A stretch of 20,544 nt of DNA from the IMG/VR virus record IMGVR_UViG_3300042691_039283, positions 1 through 20,544 of that record; one strand, given 5' to 3'. Source of the stretch: a virus. The notes under the pieces were generated by a model. The model had not been told where the DNA came from and made no database searches. It worked only from the letters and a program-made list of their open reading frames with translations. This document shows, piece by piece, positions 14,906-20,347 of the stretch (within the stretch, counting starts at the first letter, position 1; every line of letters begins with the position of its first letter). The translations under genes and the position numbers were made by a program.

Positions 14906-14934
14906 GATTACCACTCCCTCTTTTATTTATTTTA

Positions 14935-16461
14935 TTACTTTAAAAGTGTTCCAACAACAGCCACTGTTGAGTTGTTGTTAAGAGTTGCTACACGAAGGCG
15001 TACATCTGAACCGCTTACATCTGCTGAAACAGATCCAAGTGAGCCGTTTGTTCCTACCATCGCATATTCTGTGATTGCTACATTGTCAGAAGTATCAAGA
15101 GTCAAGATAACTTTTGAAACCTCAGTATGTGAGCCTTGAGCAATCTTTACAAGGAATTCAGCAGACTTATAATCTGCCTTAGCCCATGAGACTGCTGTAC
15201 TTGTGCTTGCAGTTGCAACAGAAGCCTCTGCTGCTACCTGCTTTGCAATGTTTGCAATTTCTACTGCAGGGAAGTCAGGTGTGACTGCCTCAAGAGCAGA
15301 TACTGCACGAGCATTTGTAAAGTAAAGGTTTGTTGTACCTTCATCAAGATCATCTGTATCAGAATCTGCAACACCGTTTTCTGCGGTGATAAGAAGTCCA
15401 TCACCAACATTGTTATATGCAATTGTGATATTGCTCTGATTTGAATTTACAAGAAGTTCCATCGCTGCAGACTTAGCACGAGTAGATGTATGATAAAGAT
15501 TGCTTGCGCCCTCTTCAATATCATCTGTGTCAAGTGCATTGATAGCATTATCTGTATAAGTTGCTGCATTTTGTTCTGCTGCTAATGCAGAGCCATGTGA
15601 ATCATATGCTGCTGCTGTAGCATCAAGTGCTCTCTGATTTGTAAAGTAAAGGTTTGTGCCTTCTGATACATCATCAGTATCAAGTCCAGTTACAGAAATA
15701 ACATCGTTTACAATAGCAATGTTTGTACCAGGAGTTAATGTGTCTTGCTTTCCTGCAACCAAGTTAGCAACATCTGTTGCATAGTTTGGATTATCAGCGA
15801 TTGCTGCTGCCAACTCGTTGAGTGTATCAAGAAGTGCTGGAGCACCATCTACAAGATCTGAAACTTTATCATCAGCATATGCTTTTGCTGCTGCCTCTGC
15901 TGCGTTAGCCTTAGTCGTTGCATCCGATGCTGCTGCTGAAATTGCTGCTGCTTGGGCTGCATTAGCCTTTGTAGTAGCATCTGCTGCTGCTGTAGCCTCT
16001 GCTGCTGCTTGGGCTGCGTTAGCCTTTGTAGTAGCGTCTGATGCTGCTGCTGAGATTGCTTCACTTTTTGCGGTAGCAACTTCTGCATCTGTTGCAAAAG
16101 ATCCATTTAGTGTTGTTGAAATTTGAACATTTTGTGAACCGTTAAAAGATACAGAGCCTGTAACATCTCCAGTAAGTTCAATTGTACGAGCAGTCTCAAG
16201 AGTTGTTGCTGTATCTGCATTACCAGTTACATCACCAACGAGATCTGCTGTTATTTCATTTGCAGCAAAGTTGCCTGAAGCATCACGCTTTACGACCTTG
16301 TTTGCTTCATTTGCTGAGGTGGCTGTACCACCAATTAAATTGACGATATAGGTTTGATCGTCTGTTTTCTTTGTAAGAATATCATGGTTGTTGATGGTAC
16401 CTGTTGTGCCTTCAACAATCAGACCATTCTTTACCTTAAAGTCTTTTGTGACTGTTGCCAT
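14935..16461 (-). CDS. Tail fibre with Ala-rich coiled coil and LYFTNxRA repeats
   Basis: This 508-residue protein starts MATVTKDFKVKNGLIV, an N-terminal docking peptide shared with the 151-residue neighbour. Residues 45-120 form a beta-rich segment with GDVTGNADTAT. Residues about 136-196 are three Ala-rich units containing DATTKANAAQ/E, a probable trimeric coiled coil. Three DTDDxxEG...NLYFTNxRA-type repeats follow, near residues 261, 315 and 375. The last 80 residues are a beta domain (YKSAEFLVKIAQGS onward) shared with the 148-residue protein upstream. Shine-Dalgarno AAGGAG is well placed. The layout (N-terminal anchor, shaft, C-terminal tip) is that of a long trimeric fibre. The receptor is unknown. 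Confidence 0.87.
   Translation of the reverse strand: MATVTKDFKVKNGLIVEGTTGTINNHDILTKKTDDQTYIVNLIGGTATSANEANKVVKRDASGNFAANEITADLVGDVTGNADTATTLETARTIELTGDVTGSVSFNGSQNVQISTTLNGSFATDAEVATAKSEAISAAASDATTKANAAQAAAEATAAADATTKANAAQAAAISAAASDATTKANAAEAAAKAYADDKVSDLVDGAPALLDTLNELAAAIADNPNYATDVANLVAGKQDTLTPGTNIAIVNDVISVTGLDTDDVSEGTNLYFTNQRALDATAAAYDSHGSALAAEQNAATYTDNAINALDTDDIEEGASNLYHTSTRAKSAAMELLVNSNQSNITIAYNNVGDGLLITAENGVADSDTDDLDEGTTNLYFTNARAVSALEAVTPDFPAVEIANIAKQVAAEASVATASTSTAVSWAKADYKSAEFLVKIAQGSHTEVSKVILTLDTSDNVAITEYAMVGTNGSLGSVSADVSGSDVRLRVATLNNNSTVAVVGTLLK
15880..16056 (-). repeat. Ala-rich coiled-coil coding repeat
   Basis: Three near-identical units of about 19-20 codons with DATTKANAA cores and poly-Ala helices. 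The copies are similar in DNA sequence, so they arose by duplication within the fibre gene. Confidence 0.8.
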
Positions 16462-16476
16462 TTTTTATCTCCTTGT

Positions 16477-16923
16477 TTACGCCTTAAGTCCAATTCGTGC
16501 ATAACGAACTGTGACTGGCTTAATTGCAGGGTCTGGAGTAACCGTTAAGGATACTGTATTTCCAGCCCTTGAGACGCTAATGGTGCCAATATTCCCATCG
16601 TTGTCTATTGTTCCGTATTCGCTGACATTTACATTTGTACCGTCAACTAATACGGTCAACTCTGTTGCATAAAACTTATTGTCTCCCGCAGTTACCTTAG
16701 CGATTGAAACAATATATTTAACCATACGCCATTCTGTGGCATCAAAATTATCTACTACTGTTGGATTTTCAATTCCAGTGATTGTATTTTCGTTATTACC
16801 CATTGATCCAAGATCTGTGGAACGGGCGGAGGCTGAATCAATTAAATCTTCATAATCTTGCTGAGAGGGACGATCTCCAGTCTCAAACTTTGTCTTTAAT
16901 GTGGGTATTGATATCTTTGCCAT
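16477..16923 (-). CDS. Fibre-associated structural protein with shared C-terminal beta domain (148 aa)
   Basis: The N-terminus has a KFETGDRPSQQDYEDLID motif (residues 12-29), a helical docking segment that I associate with small structural proteins of aquatic phages. The C-terminal 85 residues (EWRMVKYIVSIAKVT onward) align by eye with the last 80 of the 508-residue fibre. They share KYxVxIA, TELTVLxDGxNVxVxEYGTxxNxGxxGTxSxxxxG and RLxV-like strands. It therefore looks like a short fibre made only of an anchor and the tip domain. The upstream AAGGAG is 13 nt from the ATG, a long spacing. The gene ends 16 nt before the long fibre start, so they are probably co-transcribed. Role inferred. Confidence 0.75.
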   Translation of the reverse strand: MAKISIPTLKTKFETGDRPSQQDYEDLIDSASARSTDLGSMGNNENTITGIENPTVVDNFDATEWRMVKYIVSIAKVTAGDNKFYATELTVLVDGTNVNVSEYGTIDNDGNIGTISVSRAGNTVSLTVTPDPAIKPVTVRYARIGLKA

Positions 16924-16953
16924 GATGATATTATAACTCCTTATTTTTATATT

Positions 16954-17199
16954 TTATAGGATGTAGTTACTATATCCAATAACTGCAACCCCAACACCTG
17001 CTGGATTGTCTTTAGAAAAACCAAAAACCCCAACATTAATAAATTGAACCTTAAAGGGAACAATTTCTTCTATTTTTATTTTAGATTTTATGTCGTTTAT
17101 TTTTATATAACGTTCTTCAAGTGGCTTTATTTGTGCATGGGCTATACGATGTGTTGTTCTATATACTTGATCTGATATTGGTTTTAGGCTTGTTGGCAT
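16954..17199 (-). CDS. Small phage protein of unknown function (81 aa)
   Basis: The ATG overlaps the stop of the preceding gene by one base (TAATG), so it is translationally coupled. The protein has a basic N-terminal half with many Lys and Ile residues and a hydrophobic Gly-rich C-terminus (NVGVFGFSKDNPAGVGVAVI). The VFGFS string matches the core of the repeats in the two Fn3-type proteins, though here it occurs once and may be coincidence or a shared beta motif. No signal peptide or clear membrane segment. Position among fibre genes suggests a virion or assembly role, but I do not recognise the family. Confidence 0.65.
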   Translation of the reverse strand: MPTSLKPISDQVYRTTHRIAHAQIKPLEERYIKINDIKSKIKIEEIVPFKVQFINVGVFGFSKDNPAGVGVAVIGYSNYIL

Positions 17200-17588
17200 T
17201 ACTCTGTTATGTCTTCAATAACTACCATAGAACCTTTGGCTACCGTCCAAACTCTAGTGCCAGAATCAAGTTCTGTAAGTTGTATATCAAAAACATCTCC
17301 TGTTTCTAAAATTTCAGATTGTGCTGATGTTAGAGAAACAGTAAAACTACCTTCGCTATCTTGAAACTCAATTGGCTGTGGCTCTAAAGATAAAACAACT
17401 TCATCTGTAGATGGACGATATACATCCATATCAATTTGCCAATCTTCAATAAGCAATGGATTTCTTTCATCGTCTGTAACATATACCCTAAATGCTGCAG
17501 AATCTCCTCTAACTACCGTCCAACGAATTTCGGGTGGCGTTGAGCCTAATGCATAACTATCTGTAGTTTGATTTCGGAAGGTAGCCAT
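17199..17588 (-). CDS. Small beta-sandwich structural protein (129 aa), baseplate/tail-like
   Basis: I choose the ATG at 17588 (MATFRNQTTD) although the frame is open upstream to 17684, because the extra 32 residues overlap the previous gene and lack domain character. A TATAAT ends exactly 6 nt before this ATG, suggesting a leaderless transcript. The protein is mostly beta: PEIRWTVVRGDSAAFRVYV, then DMDVYRP, FTVSLTSAQSEIL and FDIQLTEL with a WTVAKGSMVVIEDIT ending. This layout resembles the N-terminal immunoglobulin-like domain of baseplate upper proteins and other small tail proteins. It is coupled to the 81-aa gene. Function is inferred only from fold-like features and context. Confidence 0.72.
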   Translation of the reverse strand: MATFRNQTTDSYALGSTPPEIRWTVVRGDSAAFRVYVTDDERNPLLIEDWQIDMDVYRPSTDEVVLSLEPQPIEFQDSEGSFTVSLTSAQSEILETGDVFDIQLTELDSGTRVWTVAKGSMVVIEDITE

Positions 17589-17594
17589 AATAGG

Positions 17595-17603
17595 ATTATA
17601 CCA
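17595..17603 (-). promoter_or_regulatory. Extended -10 promoter, leaderless start
   Basis: The minus strand reads TTATGGTATAAT, then CCTATT and the ATG at 17588. With the usual 6-7 nt from -10 to start site, transcription would begin at the A of the ATG. The element overlaps the stop codon of the SGNH gene. Confidence 0.55.
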
Positions 17604-18579
17604 TAAATGAATAATAAAATTCTGCCCAGTGAGTCTGTCTATGTACGCCAAAATGAGGAACATATCTTCTTGGTGGCTCTCCACCTCTAGCGCCAGTTTT
17701 CTTTATCCATTCATAAAGATCTCCCTCGTCATATGCAACATTAAATCTTCTATGGCCATATTTTATAAATAAATCTTCATGACATTTTTCATTTTCCCAA
17801 TTCTTCATATCAAAGTCTAAATATGATTCTGCTACATCTGGTCCGTAATGGTAGCATTTAAATAAATCTGCAGTTGGATCTTTTTTATAAAATTTAAATT
17901 TATTAAAACAGTAATCATCAAAACTATCAAATCCATCACTCTTTAAATCAAAAGTATTATGAGTCCAAGTGCTCCAAATTAATTTTATATTATTACTTTC
18001 ACAAAAAATTTCTAACATTTTTATATATTCAAAATTTATATAGTAAACCCATTCTGAAGCAATAATGCTTGTCCAATCAAAAGGGAATTTAGCAGAAGTT
18101 TTTGGTAATCTATGAAAATTAGTTGACAGATCCTGCATACCATCCTGAAAAGAACTTATAAACCAAAATCTATCTATAAATGGGAAATTTGCAAATACAT
18201 ATTTAGGATAAAAATTATATTTATTAATAATAGAAAAAAATGCAGATATTGATTTCATAATAGACCCGCCGTTATATCCTATATTCCCTACTTTATAATT
18301 TTGACCATTTTCTTTAATTATTTTTTCTAAAATATTTGACCACCTATCTTCTTCTGGTAGTCCCATTCCGTATGTCATTGAACACCCTAAAGTTAATACT
18401 TCTGGTTTTTCAGAAAACTCAATAGATCTTAATCCATCTGAATTAAGTTTATAATCATAGATGCCGCTTGGCTCTAAAAAAGAATTTGTTAAGCCTCCAG
18501 GCTCTACAAAATTTTTTGGAATACTATATTTATCAAATAAATAAAAATCGTTTTTTAAATTGTTTTCTAGTAGAGCCAT
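17596..18579 (-). CDS. SGNH/GDSL-type hydrolase, probable tail-associated esterase
   Basis: This 327-residue protein has block I of the SGNH family at residues 64-73 (LGCSMTYGMG), with Ser67 as likely nucleophile. A NIGYNGGS segment at 99-106 may supply the oxyanion glycine, and the C-terminus HFGVHRQTHWAEF supplies a likely catalytic His309. The Asp normally three residues before that His is replaced by Tyr306, and a Pro/Arg-rich insertion (GGEPPRRYVP) precedes it, so the triad may be altered. SGNH enzymes remove acetyl or acyl groups from sugars and lipids. Among fibre genes such a protein often de-acetylates host surface glycans. No signal peptide. The start has no ribosome site, only an AT-rich leader. 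Confidence 0.78.
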   Translation of the reverse strand: MALLENNLKNDFYLFDKYSIPKNFVEPGGLTNSFLEPSGIYDYKLNSDGLRSIEFSEKPEVLTLGCSMTYGMGLPEEDRWSNILEKIIKENGQNYKVGNIGYNGGSIMKSISAFFSIINKYNFYPKYVFANFPFIDRFWFISSFQDGMQDLSTNFHRLPKTSAKFPFDWTSIIASEWVYYINFEYIKMLEIFCESNNIKLIWSTWTHNTFDLKSDGFDSFDDYCFNKFKFYKKDPTADLFKCYHYGPDVAESYLDFDMKNWENEKCHEDLFIKYGHRRFNVAYDEGDLYEWIKKTGARGGEPPRRYVPHFGVHRQTHWAEFYYSFMV

Positions 18580-18605
18580 GGCGTATTTTTTCTTTTTCTA
18601 TTTTT

Positions 18606-18626
18606 TATATAATAAAAAATTATATA
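18606..18626. repeat. AT-only inverted repeat in 73-nt gap
   Basis: An 8-bp perfect palindrome (TATATAAT/ATTATATA) with a 5-nt A loop lies in an almost pure A/T gap upstream of the SGNH gene. It is too weak and lacks a U-tract in the sense direction, so it is not a confident terminator. The gap also offers several TATAAT-like hexamers for a promoter. Confidence 0.4.
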
Positions 18627-18652
18627 TTTTATTTTTTTAAAATAATTTCTTA

Positions 18653-19168
18653 TCATGAAAGTCCAGCCTTTAATGCTCCCCAGGTTCCATTACCTTTTGC
18701 TTGAATAACAATAACCCCATTTGTAGGACTTGACACAGCAACCATTCCTATAGCACCGCCAATTACGCTATCTGTTAATGCGCCAGATGAATTCACATAC
18801 AATAATTCACCGACAGAAAAACTACTTGTGTTTACATTTTCTAAAACGCCAGCAACTACAACTTCTCCACTTGCTCCGTTTACTAATTCTGTTTTTGTCA
18901 AACCAAGTAGCGGATAATTATCTGATAAAGAAGAAGTAAATAATGCTATTTGTGTTTTATTGTTTGTATGCCCAACCGCATATACTGGTTTTGCAGCACC
19001 TATAGTTGAACCTGAATTATTTATTACCCTTACCCGCACATTTGAGGCATCAAGAGAAGAAATAGCATCATCAACATCATCTGCTAATTTTTTAATATCA
19101 TTATGTACATTTACAGAATCTGTTGCTTCTGGAAATGTTAAACCATAATTATTAGTTGTATCTGCCAT
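18653..19168 (-). CDS. Short fibre/decoration protein with trimeric beta domain (171 aa)
   Basis: The N-terminal 40 residues (YGLTFPEATDSVNVHNDI onward) form a helical anchor. Residues about 45-152 make a beta domain with NNSGSTIGAAKPVYAVGH, LGLTKTELVNGASGEVVVAG, and SFSVGELLYVNSSGALT. This order is common in phage fibres and head or tail decoration proteins. The ATG has no ribosome site. A TGATATAAT element ends 8 nt before it, suggesting a leaderless start. It is divergent from the plus-strand lytic gene, and both promoters share the 107-nt gap. It heads the long fibre gene run. Role inferred from the fold-like sequence. Confidence 0.75.
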   Translation of the reverse strand: MADTTNNYGLTFPEATDSVNVHNDIKKLADDVDDAISSLDASNVRVRVINNSGSTIGAAKPVYAVGHTNNKTQIALFTSSLSDNYPLLGLTKTELVNGASGEVVVAGVLENVNTSSFSVGELLYVNSSGALTDSVIGGAIGMVAVSSPTNGVIVIQAKGNGTWGALKAGLS

Positions 19169-19176
19169 AGAGATTA

Positions 19177-19185
19177 ATTATATCA
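19177..19185 (-). promoter_or_regulatory. Extended -10 promoter for fibre operon, leaderless start
   Basis: The minus strand reads AATGATATAAT (TGA-TATAAT), with a weak TTGAGG -35 at 18 nt, ending 8 nt before the ATG at 19168. It overlaps in space with the divergent promoter of the lytic gene. Confidence 0.5.
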
Positions 19186-19189
19186 TTAT

Positions 19190-19219
19190 TTGACTATCTG
19201 CCTCAAATTGTGTTATACT
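19190..19219 (+). promoter_or_regulatory. Sigma70-like promoter of the plus-strand lytic gene
   Basis: TTGACT (19190-19195) and TATACT (19214-19219) are 18 nt apart, and the -10 is extended (TGTG-T-TATACT). Transcription would start near 19226, just before the hairpin. Confidence 0.65.
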
Positions 19220-19229
19220 AAGAAGTAAT

Positions 19230-19254
19230 ATGACACCCTTTAACAAGGTGTCAT
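19230..19254 (+). promoter_or_regulatory. 5'-leader stem-loop before the lytic gene
   Basis: ATGACACC and GGTGTCAT pair over 8 bp; an alternative extends to 10 bp with one bulged C and a TAAC tetraloop. It sits at the expected 5' end of the mRNA and ends 10 nt before the AAGGAGG ribosome site. It could protect the transcript or act as a protein or operator site. The function is not shown. Confidence 0.55.
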
Positions 19255-19275
19255 TACGTTTCTAAGGAGGAAACT

Positions 19276-19839
19276 ATGATTAACTTTATGAATAATAACA
19301 GGAACATCATTGGCACACTCAGCATATTGGCGATGTTTTCCGTTTGGTCAAACGTGGCTAATGCTTCTGAAAACCGATTAAATGATAGTAAAACTATCGT
19401 GCTTGAAGAGACTATTGAGGCCACGCAAGTGGCCAAAAGTGTTTCTAGGGCTAAAGAAGATCAGTTAGAAAAATATAAAAACGCTACATCTCTATCTGAT
19501 AAAGATCTAAAAAATCTATTAAAATTAGTAGGTTTTGAAGGTCAAAATCTCAAGGAGGCTTGGGCTATTGCTAAAAAAGAAAGTAATGGTAGACCTTTTG
19601 CATTCAATGGAAATAATGAAACTGGAGACAGTTCATATGGCATTTTTCAAATAAATATGCTTGGAATGCTTGGTCCAGATCGTCGTAATAAATTCGATCT
19701 ACAACACAATGCAGACTTGTTTAATCCCGTCATAAATGCACAAATTGCATTTCATATGTCAAATGGCGGGGAAAATTGGAGGGCCTGGAAAGGCATTACT
19801 CCAAAAATTAGGGAATGGATTGAAAAGTTTCCTAATTAA
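19276..19839 (+). CDS. Secreted lysozyme/lytic-transglycosylase-like protein
   Basis: This 187-residue protein has a signal peptide: basic start, hydrophobic core IIGTLSILAMFSVW, and probable cleavage after ANA (residue 30). A linker of about 45 residues follows. Residues about 77-187 look like an SLT-type (SLT_3-like) lysozyme fold: Glu102 in AIAKKESNG is the likely catalytic acid, followed by GDSSYGIFQIN (117-127) and NPVINAQIAFHMSNGG...NWRAW. It would cut host peptidoglycan from outside the membrane, as an endolysin, a virion-entry enzyme or a resuscitation-factor-like protein. It is the only plus-strand gene, with its own promoter, a leader hairpin and a perfect ribosome site. Its stop codon directly abuts the stop of the facing gene. 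Confidence 0.82.
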   Translation: MINFMNNNRNIIGTLSILAMFSVWSNVANASENRLNDSKTIVLEETIEATQVAKSVSRAKEDQLEKYKNATSLSDKDLKNLLKLVGFEGQNLKEAWAIAKKESNGRPFAFNGNNETGDSSYGIFQINMLGMLGPDRRNKFDLQHNADLFNPVINAQIAFHMSNGGENWRAWKGITPKIREWIEKFPN

Positions 19840-20082
19840 TTACCATTTATTAAGTGGACAGGTTGCCTTTTGAAGTTCAACTTTTAATTTCATTAGGCAA
19901 CCGCACTTTTTACATTGCTTAGTTAGTTTTATTAATTCTGGACATTGCTTACAAATATTAAATCTTTCTGCAGCAAGTTCTGGTGTTGCTTTTTCTACTT
20001 CTGGCTTTAATAAATCCCAAGGCCTGGTTTCACCTAAATTTTCTTTATATCTTTGCCAAGCACTTTTGTTGTTTTCAGACAC
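19840..20082 (-). CDS. Small Cys-rich zinc-ribbon-like phage protein (80 aa)
   Basis: It starts with GTG at 20082, two bases after the stop of the 67-residue gene, so it is coupled. Six cysteines (44, 47, 57, 60, 62 and 75) lie in CKQCPEL, QCKKCGCLMKLK and ATCPLNKW, a pattern seen in small proteins of aquatic phages near tail and oxygenase genes. The C-terminal half probably binds zinc. The N-terminal half is charged and helical (WQRYKENLGETRPWD). It may recruit nucleic acid or protein; its role is unknown. The stop directly abuts the stop of the plus-strand lytic gene, with no terminator in between. Confidence 0.75.
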   Translation of the reverse strand: MSENNKSAWQRYKENLGETRPWDLLKPEVEKATPELAAERFNICKQCPELIKLTKQCKKCGCLMKLKVELQKATCPLNKW

Positions 20083-20084
20083 TA

Positions 20085-20288
20085 CTATGGCTTTCTAAAG
20101 GTAGACCCGTCCCAAATATCTCCCTTTTCAATAGTATCTACTAGATTATCTGGAACAACAACAATTGTTGGATTTGATCTAAATGTTTGATGTAAGACTG
20201 GGGTAGCAGGTGATTCATTTTCATACTGTGCCCATGTTTTAAAAACTTCTCCATCTGCTATAAAAGCAAATCTTTTTATAACGCTCAT
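20085..20288 (-). CDS. Small tail-associated protein with WDGS motif, copy 1
   Basis: This 67-residue protein begins MSVIKRFAFIADGEVF and ends GDIWDGSTFRKP. Its paralogue is at 11124-11312, with matching FAFIxDGxV, NPTIVxxxDN and WDGSxF blocks. A strong Shine-Dalgarno site (AGGAGG) precedes the ATG. Like its paralogue, it directly follows a protein with VFGFSP repeats and a Cys-rich tail, so the pair travels as a module. A role as partner or folding helper of that large protein is inferred from this conserved pairing. Confidence 0.75.
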   Translation of the reverse strand: MSVIKRFAFIADGEVFKTWAQYENESPATPVLHQTFRSNPTIVVVPDNLVDTIEKGDIWDGSTFRKP

Positions 20289-20314
20289 ATTATCCTCCTA
20301 GGACTTACTATGTT

Positions 20315-20328
20315 TGATAAGTATATCA
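20315..20328 (-). promoter_or_regulatory. Extended -10 promoter within an inverted repeat
   Basis: The minus strand reads TTATGATATACT (TGA-TATACT at 20320-20328). The plus strand TGATAAGTATATCA is an inverted repeat (TGATA/TATCA, 4-nt centre), like that at 11104-11116. It would give a roughly 25-nt leader with the AGGAGG site. Confidence 0.5.
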
Positions 20329-20347
20329 TAATTTTATACACATTTTT

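Noticed and set aside
15818-16126. Ala-rich plus-strand frame opposite the coiled-coil fibre
   Set aside because: Shadow of the Ala-rich repeat (GCT/GCA codons read as AGC/TGC and GCA on the other strand).
17589-17684. Longer N-terminus for the 129-residue beta protein
   Set aside because: The extra 32 residues overlap the SGNH gene and look like its shadow; the ATG at 17588 has a promoter at leaderless distance.
18606-18640. AT palindrome followed by T-rich plus-strand sequence, as a terminator
   Set aside because: The only orientation with a T-tract is plus, but no plus-strand gene ends there; the stem is A/T only and weak.
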